Numbered from the stretch's first letter, positions 11,000-22,344 are shown. The stretch: 24,340 nucleotides of DNA from Oppiella nova (GCA_905397405.1 CAJPVJ010000490.1:1-24340), one strand, 5' to 3'. Program-made: numbers and translations. Notes: generated from the letters alone by a model not told the origin.

Positions 11000-12210
11000 G
11001 TTTATTCATAATACCGGCGCTAAGAGATGTATATAAAGTCAGCGCACAATAGATATGCAGAGAATTATTCCCACAATTACTGCACATAAAGAATATTATT
11101 ATATATGATATTCGGGCACAGAATCACTCAAATTATATCCTAATCTATATTCACAACACCTTTGGAGGTCTTACCTCCCTATCCGCGACACACACTAAAA
11201 GATATGTAAGTTTTATATCCAATAATATTAAATTAACATGGAAAACTTATTTTTTACTTGAGCATTTTTTATACTTATGTAGTTTAAAACTAAAATTATT
11301 ACAGTTTTTGGACAGTCTTTTCCCCCTCCAGTTCCTCACCAAATGCAATGTCAATTATAATGATCAGACAAAATCGATGCCCATTGACGGGGGGATGCCT
11401 ACAATGTGTATCACAGGGGCACAAACTCGGTCATATAATTTTAGACCAGTCTGGGCCGACATTTATAATTTATATGAAATACTTTACAACTACTGTCTAT
11501 TCACTGGATTTATGCACCAAAAAACTTCTGCTATTTTTGCAACTTTTATATTATATTAAAGTTTTGTTATAAAATGTTATTTCACGTACACTATACGTAT
11601 GGTGTACTGTATTTTGGGTATAGGTTTTGGCTGTATGTATGCGACAGGTGTTGGTACAGGACTGGGAGATCAACACACATAAAAAAGTTTCATACAATAA
11701 TTGATAACAAAATACAAGTGATTTTTCTAATAATAATAATATCTCCGACTCATGTGTTTCCTACACATTACCAATATATAAGTGAATCCCTGTCCTCCTA
11801 TTCCGCCACTTTTTTCTCATATATCTATTTGTCTAATATTTATTAAATAAAAAACAATTTTGTGTTTTTATTTTTATAGATAGAGAATATCAGTGAAATT
11901 AATTAAAAATAAAGTATTTTTATCCCTTTTTAAAAATAGTATTTGTTTTAATAAATATTTTCTAATAAAAACTTTTCAGTTTTCAATATTTTATTGTGTC
12001 GCAAGTAATCTAAATTTAATTCATTTTATTACAATTTACTTTTATTATGATTTCTAACTATTCCCATTTCTATCTATAATAAGTAATTATGGGTGCTTTC
12101 TATTTGTATAATTGTATAAATCCGTTATTAATGAGAAATCAATGAAATATACAATCAATACAATTGTCTCGCAAATAGAGTGCAAACACAATAGACATAG
12201 GAATCGAGTG

Positions 12211-12214
<4 letters not shown>

Positions 12215-12248
<34 letters not shown>
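12215..12248. repeat. (GA)17 microsatellite
   Basis: Flanked by two TNTCTCGCAA words (12166, 12289) in otherwise unlike sequence. Confidence 0.95.
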
Positions 12249-12252
<4 letters not shown>

Positions 12253-13473
12253 TAAAACAAATACACAAAACAAATGAATAGCCAATGTAATTATCTCGCA
12301 ACTAGTACTGTATATACCATATATATTCTGGTGGATAATAATAGAGTCAGTCATTCATCGACAACAGAAATAACGAGAAATAGTGAGAGGAATGACTCAC
12401 ATTTGGAAATGGATTCACAAATAAATATATTCTCTCTGTTTATTGAAGTGTATGTACGGATGGATAGGAGTGGAAGGAGATATAGATTTGAATAATAGAG
12501 TCAAATATACATTGAGTTTGTGTTGAGGCTGTGAATACTGTATATCTGTATATACTCCATGCGCTTTGCTTAATAACACAATACCAGTGCTATTATATAC
12601 GTTGAGGGCACTAAATGGTTTGGGAGGGACAGTAGTGTCTCATTTGGCATACATGCCATACATGTACGGCTCACCCGATGATGGATTAGGTGATCCATAA
12701 TATGACACAAACAGCTAATTAATCGACAAAATTGAGAGTCAATCACACCTATTATTCTGTGTATTATTCTGGTGTCTAATAATTATATGTATTGTTAATT
12801 ACACTGAATACTACTTGCATTCAATTAAGTGGTAATTAGCTATGCCTTAGATTTATAGCACTTATGCTAAATAATAATAATTACCTAATTGTATGTGTTG
12901 TGAATATATTCATATATCAGTTTAATGGTTAACACTCTGTTTATTAACTTACTGTCCACTAAATATTGCTTGAAATACATGTTAGGAGACAATCAAACGG
13001 TCGCTTACCTGTGAAATAAAAATATCAAAAATTAGTAATCATTTACATAAAAATAATTAAGTTATATCTAGTCAAACAAAAAAATATTTGTATTGAATTT
13101 CAATATCAAAAATGTATGTTAAGTGCGCTTTATGTGAGTTTTTGGAGATTTTATTAAATAGATATACAATTCAGTGAAAAAAAACTTGTATAAAATGTTG
13201 AGCAAAAATGTAGAGTTAGTTTGAATTTGTAGAATACAAAAGCAGATGCCTTAAGGCATTTGTGCACAAATTGGATGTACAATTGAACACCAGTTCCGTA
13301 CACTACCCGTCCATACAGTGTATGCACTAACTGTAGGCACAGTTGAGACAAATTCTGTGACAAACCGTTAAAGAATTGGATTTGTGTTGTATAGCGTTTG
13401 ATATTTTGTTTGCAAAATTGCTAACGAATTCAACACACAATGCAAATGATGTTAAGAGTATTGTTATACAACT

Positions 13474-13476
<3 letters not shown>

Positions 13477-13509
<33 letters not shown>
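13477..13509. repeat. (CT)n microsatellite, 33 bp
   Basis: First of two CT tracts in the same orientation, 81 bp apart. Confidence 0.95.
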
Positions 13510-13512
<3 letters not shown>

Positions 13513-13588
13513 TATACATCACTTATGTATGTATTTGTCGATTCTGTTTATATATTCTATGACTTATTCTGTAATTCTGTGCTCACTT

Positions 13589-13590
<2 letters not shown>

Positions 13591-13620
<30 letters not shown>
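13591..13620. repeat. (CT)15 microsatellite
   Basis: Second of the 13.5-kb pair; the 81 bp between the tracts are unique within the window. Confidence 0.95.
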
Positions 13621-13622
<2 letters not shown>

Positions 13623-14063
13623 CATAACTCTGTGTCCGAAAAGTTCATACAAATCGCGCTATAAGTATGTGTTGAATGCCATACATTCATACATTTCCAT
13701 ACGTAATGCCGGCGCCGGGCGATGATTGTCAGTCAGAAAAGGCAAATATGCACATAAGAAATGACCATCACTTCCATACAGGCGCTCATATTTGAGACAC
13801 ACATCAACACCAATTTGCAAGGCAAAGGGCTCAGGCATGTCATGCCTATGCACTCATACATTGAAAAACAAGTGAATGTGATTTGCGAGGCATACGCGAG
13901 ATATACATTATATGGAAATTGCGAGACATTATTGTAATGGTGTTTCACATTTGACTGACTGTCTGTCCAAATCATACATAATCTTAAGAAATTAGACTCT
14001 CATTGAATTGAATATTAAAAACCAAAAACAAATTTTTCTAATCATTCGTGAAATTATTCTCAG

Positions 14064-14069
<6 letters not shown>

Positions 14070-14103
<34 letters not shown>
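14070..14103. repeat. (GA)17 microsatellite
   Basis: Opposite in orientation to the CT tract 314 bp further on. Confidence 0.95.
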
Positions 14104-14109
<6 letters not shown>

Positions 14110-14414
14110 TATATTTGTGTTTCAAGATATTAATTCATGGGAATTGAAAATATATTTCCAATGATAGACGTAAGAAAATTGCACATCAATTGCATTAACA
14201 TAACATTGAATAGAAAATTGTTTTCTCGTCCACTGTTTTTGTGTCGGTCATAGATTAGGCTCAAAGTAGTTGTGAATATACAGAATATTCTTGTAATATA
14301 TTATATATTTTTATGTCTTATAAATATATTTTTGATGGTGGCGTTTGACACCCGGACTATCTCTCTGTGGATATGCAATGCATTTGTGACAACCACTGTC
14401 TCTCACTTCAGATT

Positions 14415-14417
<3 letters not shown>

Positions 14418-14457
<40 letters not shown>
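14418..14457. repeat. (CT)20 microsatellite
   Basis: 40 bp and pure; 240 bp before the left arm of the 92-bp inverted repeat. Confidence 0.95.
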
Positions 14458-14462
<5 letters not shown>

Positions 14463-14697
14463 ATAATAATTCTTGTGAACACCAATTGACAGTTTGTGTC
14501 ATCATTTGCTTTAAGCGAAAACAATGTCTTCTTTTCTCTTAACAATTGATTTATTAAAGTAAGAAAAATGCATAAAATGGACAAAAAGGAAGAGAATATA
14601 TATATATTCTGTAATAATCTAATACTACTTGTAATACATATAGTCAATACTCTCTACAATTAACACTAATATCAATAAACAAATAAAGTATTGATAA

Positions 14698-14789
14698 ATT
14701 AGTATACTATAGTAAAATATTTATCAAATTTATTATGAAGTTTATAAAATTAAATATTATATTAATTATTTACATATTCACAATATTCT
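14698..14789 (+). repeat. 92-bp perfect inverted repeat, left arm
   Basis: All 92 bases match the reverse complement of 15035-15126. The arms are AT-rich and separated by 245 bp, which would fold into a large stem-loop. Identity stops sharply at both ends. Confidence 0.95.
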
Positions 14790-14997
14790 GGTTTATATTA
14801 AAGTGGTGTAACTGTACAGTATGTTGAATATGAAAGGCTATATATATACAGTATATAGTGAATGCAAACCATTTTTTGTTGGTCACCAAAAATACACTTT
14901 TCATCTCTACTTCTGTCTCTAATATAGTCGACGACTACTACTTCATAGGCCTACCAGTGATGATGCAGAACATGTCAATACATATTATAGCCTACGG

Positions 14998-15041
14998 GTG
15001 CTCTCGCTGTACGTTATGTGAATATTTGAGGACAAGAATAT
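14998..15041 (+). repeat. 44-bp direct repeat, copy 1
   Basis: GTGCTCTCGCTGTACGTTAT and the following 24 bases are repeated exactly at 15128-15171. The 130-bp offset is filled by the right arm of the inverted repeat. Confidence 0.95.
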
Positions 15042-15126
15042 TGTGAATATGTAAATAATTAATATAATATTTAATTTTATAAACTTCATAATAAATTTGA
15101 TAAATATTTTACTATAGTATACTAAT
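15035..15126 (-). repeat. 92-bp perfect inverted repeat, right arm
   Basis: Reverse complement of 14698-14789. Its first seven bases (AGAATAT, 15035-15041) are also the end of the first copy of a 44-bp direct repeat, and its last base lies one base before the second copy. Confidence 0.95.
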
Positions 15127-15127
15127 A

Positions 15128-15165
15128 GTGCTCTCGCTGTACGTTATGTGAATATTTGAGGACAA

Positions 15166-15171
<6 letters not shown>
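15128..15171 (+). repeat. 44-bp direct repeat, copy 2
   Basis: Exact copy of 14998-15041, running straight into the (TA)n tract. The copy at 14998 departs from the tract after GAATAT, so this copy probably keeps the original junction. Confidence 0.95.

Positions 15172-15205
<34 letters not shown>
15168..15205. repeat. (AT)n microsatellite
   Basis: 38 bp of alternating A and T directly after the second 44-bp repeat. Such a tract can extrude as a cruciform and stall replication, which fits the rearrangement just to its left. Confidence 0.95.
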
Positions 15206-15207
<2 letters not shown>

Positions 15208-16771
15208 CTTATATAACTTATATAAAAAGCGAGTCCAAAGAAAATTCATGTATTGAGTGATTGCATGAAAAAAGTGTTGTTCACTATTCACACAAAATAG
15301 TCACTCAATTATATTGACTTTATTTTTCCGCTAAAATTTAATCAAAATTTTTATTTATTATGTATTTTAGTTGTACTTATTTTCTAATAAATGATTTGTA
15401 TGTAGTTTTATAGTATTTTGTACCAATTTCAATGTCCACTACTTACTAGTTATTTAATATCAAAAAAGTGTTTGTATTGACAATCACATCATGTATTTAC
15501 TAAAAGTCGCGACAAATATATAATTATATATTTTTTAATATTAAGTGCAAAAAAGTACAATAAATGAATTTAATTTTGTTTATACACAGTATACGCGTGA
15601 AGTTTTTAAAAATTTAATATTGAATCAAAATCTTATTTTTTTATTATAAACAAAATTGCATTAAATGATGAGAAAAAACATAAGTTTCGGGAAAATATAG
15701 TGAACACCGAAAAAAGAAATACAAAAATCGTTTTCAAAGCAAACATTTTCAGCGACTGTTAACTAAATTTGTAATTTTGTTTTATTTTTAGCGCAATCCT
15801 ATTAATGCCGTTGAATTGTAGTGTGTTTTGTGCGCTCACTGTATATATAACTTATATATAAAGGCAATAATAATAGTAATAAAAGGTATGAGAGTGAGAG
15901 ACAGACACTTAAATACACATTTTCGAGTGAGGGTACCGGTGCTAACACTCGCCAATCATTAGCATTGCATCATTACCTGTGCGCCGGTGGTGTCTCACTG
16001 AATATAATGTGAATTAATGCAAAATTGAGAGGAAATTCACAATACATTCAAATATATTATGTAATATTACAGTACGTACACGATATAATATACCACACAG
16101 TACATTATAATATACACTATGTAATTTAATTTAATAAATTTTCTACTAGTGTATGTGGAAATTAATTTATTAAATTATATGTATCATGAAATTTTTTATA
16201 ATAGATTTAATATTTTATATTTTTTGTTGAATAGCAGTGTATATTTGTTACATTTACCAAGAGTGTATAGTATAGTGTTATATAATGTAATCAATTTCAA
16301 CACTCAATTATCATTGGAAAAAAATGTGAACAAAGATTTTCTTTTTACAACATTTTCTCATATATAGTGAATAACCTTAACGTATAATGCATTGCAAAAA
16401 GTACTTCATTTACTTGTGATGCAGAAAATGCTACGAAATGTGAAATACAGGTAAAAGGAAATGTGTTTTAAAGGCTATAAAAGACTGAATCCATTAACGA
16501 AAGACAAACAAATAAAACGATTTGAATAAGAGATTGAGTTTTTTAGATGACTTTTTCTCAACACATTTGTCGACGACTTTTATTTCATTAGTTTTGTTGC
16601 TGTTTTTCAATACCTTTTCACGACATCTTTATATTGTGTTCAAAGTTGTGGTGAAAATTGTTTATTCACAGGACGTGTGCATACAATCAGTCAATCAATT
16701 AGTGATAATAAGAAAAAAGTTTTCACTTTTTCTTTTTGTAATCATTTTTATTGTTTTTTATGCACTTTTAT

Positions 16772-16775
<4 letters not shown>

Positions 16776-16811
<36 letters not shown>
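16776..16811. repeat. (CT)18 microsatellite
   Basis: Pure tract that makes two overlapping chance frames look long (Leu-Ser repeats). Confidence 0.95.
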
Positions 16812-16813
<2 letters not shown>

Positions 16814-17128
16814 AAATAATTTTAAAATTAGAAAACTTTTGGCACATAATCTCAAACAAAAAAATTATATTTTTGTGAATGAAAGGCACAGAAATATTTT
16901 TCACGTAAGAAAATATGAATCAAAAAAATTCTTACTCCAGAATTGCATCAATAAATTCAATGTCACAGAAATGTAAGCAAAAAACCTTATGATAGTTATG
17001 AGAGTCAGTGAAAGTAAAAGAAGTGCCAAAAAAGTGCAGTAAAAATAAAACCAAATTATATCGCTATTTGAGTGCAAATACAAACACAAATACAAATCAA
17101 GTTTGTCTTCGCGTCAGTCGATTACGAC

Positions 17129-17156
17129 GAGAGAGAGAGAGAGAGAGAGACCATAG

Positions 17157-17187
<31 letters not shown>
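17129..17187. repeat. (GA)11 - 8 bp - (CT)n, head-to-head microsatellite hairpin
   Basis: A 22-bp GA tract (17129-17150) and a 29-bp CT tract (17159-17187) are separated only by CCATAGGA. The two are self-complementary and could form a stem of up to about 22 bp with an 8-nt or larger loop. Slippage of one tract alone cannot make this arrangement. Confidence 0.95.
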
Positions 17188-17190
<3 letters not shown>

Positions 17191-17483
17191 ACTATAAGAT
17201 AGTATTAATCACACAAACAATTGTTGTGAACGTAAAGGAAATTAGAAACGAATGGCAAATGTGTTGTCTCGAGACTGTCGGTGCACTTGGCTTCTGATGC
17301 TGAATGTGTGGCACTGGTATGTACGGCAAGAGCACCGACACCACCGAAAATGCTATGGTATTTGTCTTTGGGTAGGAGTAATTGTGTGGCAATAAGTATA
17401 TACAAGCCATGAATCTGAAGTGTATGTGCAAAAAAGCGTCACCATTTGATTATAATAATTATGGTTTTCTGGTGTTAACGCAG

Positions 17484-17544
17484 CGAATGCCTACACTAGT
17501 GAGCGAGGGACTGGTAGGCCAGGCATACGAGACACTCAACGTCC
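17484..17544 (+). other. Candidate short exon with good splice signals
   Basis: A 61-nt stretch of clearly higher GC sits between an acceptor-like TTCTGGTGTTAACGCAG and a consensus donor GTAAGA at 17545. Two of its three frames are open; one reads RMPTLVSEGLVGQAYETLNV. I do not recognise the peptide, and no partner exons are visible on the plus strand. It could be a lone coding exon, a non-coding exon or chance. Confidence 0.2.
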
Positions 17545-17673
17545 GTAAGATTTTAGTCTTAAACCGAGAATTATGTGAAATAAATGGGAAAAATCAGAAT
17601 AAATGTCCAGAATTTGGTTGCATCTCATCAATCGGTGACACAAATTATTTTCCGACACAAAGACCGACACTTT

Positions 17674-17676
<3 letters not shown>

Positions 17677-17707
<31 letters not shown>
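17677..17707. repeat. (GA)n microsatellite, 31 bp
   Basis: Lies in the long open frame 17382-17885, where it reads Arg-Glu repeats. Confidence 0.95.
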
Positions 17708-17708
<1 letters not shown>

Positions 17709-18557
17709 ACAAACAAATTGAAAAATATATACATGCTACTAGTTTATCGAAAAGGTGAGATAAGTATGAAAAAACTTAATCGCATGTCAGTCGGGCATAA
17801 ATATTATGCTTTAAGTGAATGCATGCATAACATCCACAATAAAATCAACAGTTGTTTGTTGCGAGCCTTATATCAAATGCGATGACATATACCCCCCAAA
17901 CGCATCGCATGTTTGCCCTCTCACTCTCCTCTATGTATTATTAGCCCATTATTTGTGAGTTGAAGTAAATATTGAATTTAGTTGTGAATAGGTTTACGAA
18001 ATGATATGTCATATTATGTGCAAATGCAATAACTTATTGCCTAACTCTACCCCCAGTCTACTATTTTATGCGCTGGTTACACTGTACCTGTTTATTGTGT
18101 GTGCATTTTGAATACAGATATGCCATACATATGCATGTAATACATCTCCCATTGCCTGCACACGTCTAACAGAGAAAACATTCATAATATGTTTATAACA
18201 CGCAATCAATTGCACTGAGATATGTATATAATGTAATAATATTATATAAAAAGTATGTTTTTATATCTCTTTTTTCGGTGACTTCATGAATGAGAATATG
18301 ATTTATTGTTGAAAAACAAATTTTATGTTAACTTTTATTATATTTACCGCTAGTTTCTGGGCTTAAACTTATTGCACACCCGATATAACTTTGTTATAAT
18401 GAACTGTATATTCAGTCATTAATTTATTAAATACACCAAATAAATAGCCAATAGTTTAGTTAAATAACAGTTATTACAGTATTATATAATAGATATTTGA
18501 TATAAAAAATTAGTTTTCTATTGTATTAATAGAAATAATAGTTTTATTTATTAGAGG

Positions 18558-18582
18558 CTCTCTCTCGCTCTCTCTCTCTCTC
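18558..18582. repeat. (CT)n microsatellite, interrupted
   Basis: Broken once by a G at 18567, so probably older or less mutable than the pure tracts. Confidence 0.9.
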
Positions 18583-19210
18583 CATGTCATCCATGCTATA
18601 CAATAGACTGCATTTGACAACATATAGTCATTGTTTCTAACATTAAATTAATGTTGAGATCATATTTAGCGTCCGTTTTCGAGGTATATATTAAGCGATC
18701 TTTTTGGTGGACAGTAAGATCTGGTCGACAGACACATAGATTGCGAGGCACAGGGAGTTTGAGAGAGCCTACAGAGAGAGTGGGCTAACACTTCATTGAT
18801 ATGACAGTAACGGAAGTCCAGGACTTCTTATTATCAAAATGATGGACTCATTTATATAGTGAAAAATCGGAGAGACTTCACTAATAGCTAGGCAGCACTG
18901 GTAGTATATGTATGGGGGCATACACTCTTGTAAAGTGTATGGTCTGAACCGTGCAGTAGATTGGCTCCGGTATTATCACCAGTGGTCGTACTGTTTTCCA
19001 CTCGTGTTTACAGCCCAATGAACGCCATTATAATTGACTCCACAGTTAATGAAGAAAAATTTTAGAGCCCAGTGTCGCAAACATAAGGCCTTTTTGTAGC
19101 GACTAAAGTATGATATTATGATACACTTTAATGTGACCACCACTTCATCTATGAGTGCTGTAAAGCTGTAGGAGCGGTGATCATAACTCAATGGACAATA
19201 AGGAGTGTAC

Positions 19211-19302
19211 GAGAGAGAGAGAGAGAGAGAGAGCAATAGTGTTAAGAAGTAGTTAATGTTTTTCTCTTTTTATTATTTCTTTTGGTATAACTCTCTAATC
19301 AT
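19211..19302 (+). repeat. Inverted-repeat arm, left: (GA)n plus 69 bp
   Basis: A 23-bp GA tract is followed by 69 bp (19234-19302) that match the reverse complement of 20080-20148 at every position. It carries the word TAACTCTCT, which recurs inside the element at 19359 and 19492. Confidence 0.93.
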
Positions 19303-19372
19303 ATATATAATGAAAATATTTTTCTCTCATATAATGTATGAAAGCAGAGATAGTTTTATAACTCTCTAAGAG

Positions 19373-19390
19373 TCTCTCTCTCTCTCTCTC
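19373..19390. repeat. (CT)9 microsatellite
   Basis: Inside the 962-bp inverted-repeat structure, near its left arm. Confidence 0.95.
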
Positions 19391-20028
19391 GCTGTCGACC
19401 ATTCAATGATTCGTATGACTTCCTGAAAGACATTTTTATGTTTTGGCCACAAATTATATCTTAATTTTTTGTGTTTTTCTCTTTTCGGTTGTAACTCTCT
19501 TTCATACCGTATATTATATTTTATTAGAAATAAATGATTTGTAACTCTAAATGAGTGATAATTTCTAACCCCATATAAATTGCAGCCATATTTTGCGCTA
19601 CAATACGACTGTATGACTGTCATTATTATCTGGAATTTATTATCGTATAAATTATTATTAATGTGGTTTAATTAATTAAATTATTTTATTTGTCTAATGA
19701 AATATTGAATGTATTTATTGAATAACATGCTCATCGATGTATTAATAATGGAGTTATTAATAGTCATATATTCCGCTACATTATAATCTGTGTTGTAGTT
19801 ATGAATTCAATTTGTATTTCATTAACTCCAGGCCCTAAACACACACACACTACTACATACAGTATTACAATATTATATTCAATAATATTAATATGATATA
19901 TGGCTATAACTGTGTGTTCGTAGTGTATGGGAATCGTAATAATTGTGAAATTAAATTACATGATAAAATATAAGACATATTTGTATCTCACGCATACATA
20001 TAAATAAATTAACGACAAAATAAAATAA

Positions 20029-20034
<6 letters not shown>

Positions 20035-20078
<44 letters not shown>
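20035..20078. repeat. (CT)22 microsatellite
   Basis: The longest CT tract in the window (44 bp), ending one base before the right inverted arm. Confidence 0.95.
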
Positions 20079-20079
<1 letters not shown>

Positions 20080-20172
20080 ATGATTAGAGAGTTATACCAA
20101 AAGAAATAATAAAAAGAGAAAAACATTAACTACTTCTTAACACTATTGCTCTCTCTCTCTCTCTCTCTCTCT
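20080..20172 (-). repeat. Inverted-repeat arm, right: 69 bp plus (CT)n
   Basis: Mirror of the left arm, ending in a 24-bp CT tract at 20149-20172. On the inner side it directly adjoins another, 44-bp CT tract at 20035-20078. The whole structure is 962 bp; its interior (19303-20079) shows no transposase or other recognisable gene, and no target duplication is evident outside. Confidence 0.93.
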
Positions 20173-21094
20173 CTACTATATGTTTCTCTCTCACAATTCT
20201 GTAACACAAATAAAATAACATGAATTTTGTGGATACCTTTGGGAAATTCACTGTCAGTGCACACATAACATAGGAGTCTATGGCCATAAGCTATACATAA
20301 GCATAGACTACAGTTGGATATTATGCTAACTCCAAGCCCTTACAGCTAGTATTCAGTGAATTCAAGGCATATACCGACTCTAGTACTCCATCTGCTTCAC
20401 GAAATTTTTACATCAAAATCTCTAATACTTTTTCAATGGTATTGTAGAGTCAATGGAGAGTTATATAAGAAATGGAGTCTTAAAAATATAATTATTTATA
20501 AACCTATTCATCACTCAAATAGTACAGCAATCATTGAAATAAAGTAGCTAACGCACCCAGATAATCACAAATTAATTAGGTACACTGTAATAAATTTACA
20601 AATTATTTCTACCATTAATATTGTGTATAATTTGTGTTGCCAATAAAATATAGATTTTATAATTTTTAATATCATTATAGTCTCACATATTAATTATATG
20701 TATTTATCATTATAGCTGTAATACACGGTATATACACAACTCTCGTTAGATTAATGAGAATTAAATTCAGAAAATAAATATCTTTAAAAAATGTTATTCA
20801 TTTTATTATACCCGATTTATGGAAAACCTTGATACTATATTGTACACATTCATTAAATACTGGTGGTCAGCCTCATTGACTGTAATGAGGGTCAGGGGTT
20901 GACATGTATTTTGACCAAAGTGAGGACATTATGACCAGAATATTCTGTACTAATTTTCTTAATGTTAAGCCCATTGGGTGTTGACTGAGACACAGAGAGT
21001 GAACCCCTTTAGAGAAACTCTTATTCTTGTATCGCTTCAGTCAAAGAATACATTAAATAATTGCTTTGCAATCAGTGCTAGGAATCGATTTATG

Positions 21095-21123
21095 CTCTCT
21101 CTCTCTCTCTCTCCCTCCCTCCC
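21095..21123. repeat. (CT)n then CCCT-rich pyrimidine tract
   Basis: A 19-bp CT run changes into CCCTCCCTCCC, an all-pyrimidine strand that can form triplex DNA. Confidence 0.9.
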
Positions 21124-22311
21124 ATCACCTCAACTGAAATCTCATTAATGAATTAACACATCTCGCTCTCAGTGATTGACACTGGTATCCAAACACATCC
21201 ACACAATGATCTCATGGATGAGTCTATTGTGTAGAAACACTTTTTTATTTGGGGTTTTAATTAGTTGCCAAATACCACACAAACTATTTAATTAGAGTTA
21301 GATTTATATATATATTTCTCTGACAATTAAATCAATCGTTTTCTTACTCTCACTCTTCCTTTCCATTAATTGTATACTTTATTAACACATCTGTATTTAA
21401 TTACCTATCTACTATAAATAAAATTATAAATTTAATTTATAAACATTAATCACGCCACTGAATACTTGCATAAAAAGTATAAATTAGATTCTCGTATAGA
21501 ATTATAAGTTATATATCGTATATACAGTACAATGCTAAATATAATCTATAAGTATCATACTCATATATCGTAGTGTATGTATTATATAGTGAAATAAGTG
21601 ATTGCATGAAAATATATATATAATAAAAATGTGATTTCATTTCATTTCTAATTCCGAGCGGTTCCTCGCATTCACTGTGCGCTCCATTTCATAGTAATTC
21701 ACACAAAATATGAGAGATTTTTCTCATTTGCTTTTCACTACTACTTTCACAGTTTTTTATTTTATTTGCTGTCAATTCATTCAATAATAATAATCCTCAT
21801 AAATTACTGAATGCCCGGCAAAATGAATGCTATATGTTTTTTGTCTAAAAGTGGGAATTTATAGATAATATATTAGTATACTGGTATATATACGCTATCC
21901 ATTCAGCCCTAGAAATATATTCACATTTTTATGTGTTTTCACTTTACCTGGTATTCTGGGATTATTTTCTATATTAATATTATATATAATTAAATGGAAA
22001 TTAAGTTTTCGGTATTGGATTTAGGGATCAAAATAAATAAATGAACGAAAATTACAAATAAATTATTGATTCCTAATATTTCTCTTAATTTTTTCTATTA
22101 ATGTTATATGTTTTGAGAAATTGGATGTAAATATAGGCTATAAATATAGTCAATGAGAAAGGGCACCTGCACCTCAGAGATATTGTGGAATATACAGAAT
22201 AATATTATATTGGTATTTGCTTATAAAATTCTATATTATATTAAATTATGTTTTATATTAAATGTATTTTCATATGACTTGAAAATTGAGATTATTTTAT
22301 GACAATATCTC

Positions 22312-22344
<33 letters not shown>
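22312..22344. repeat. (GA)n microsatellite, interrupted
   Basis: 33 bp broken once by a C at 22333. The last GA/CT tract before the ACADSB-like gene. Confidence 0.9.

Larger units (their letters stand above)
8551..14697. other. Intergenic, AT-rich spacer
   Basis: Apart from the microsatellites and the weak small frame listed separately, I see no gene here. Slightly GC-richer patches occur around 8894-9070, 10880-10980 and 11310-11470, with short open frames but no recognisable domains. Confidence 0.6.
15206..19210. other. Intergenic, AT-rich spacer with GC-mixed patch at 17240-17560
   Basis: No supported gene. The longest frame (17382-17885, 167 codons) is carried partly by a GA tract and is unlike any family I know. 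The GC-mixed patch includes the candidate exon at 17484-17544. Confidence 0.6.

Noticed and set aside
11296-11559. Frame after an acceptor-like TTATTACAG, reading FLTKCNVNYNDQTKSM, faintly like the end of a retroelement aspartic protease
   Set aside because: The likeness is a few residues only, the active-site DTG part is absent, and the rest of the frame matches nothing I know.
13246-13271. Two overlapping perfect 14-bp palindromes (ATGCCTTAAGGCAT and ATTTGTGCACAAAT)
   Set aside because: A few palindromes of this size are expected by chance in 24 kb of this composition.
16522-16976. Two overlapping frames of 118 and 99 codons
   Set aside because: Both run through the (CT)18 tract and read Leu-Ser repeats with Phe/Ile/Lys-rich AT flanks; typical chance frames.
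17382-17885. Longest open frame, 167 codons, plus strand
   Set aside because: Partly sustained by a GA tract (Arg-Glu repeat), low-complexity and AT-driven outside 17484-17544, with no recognisable domain. Only the short exon-like part is kept as a weak candidate.
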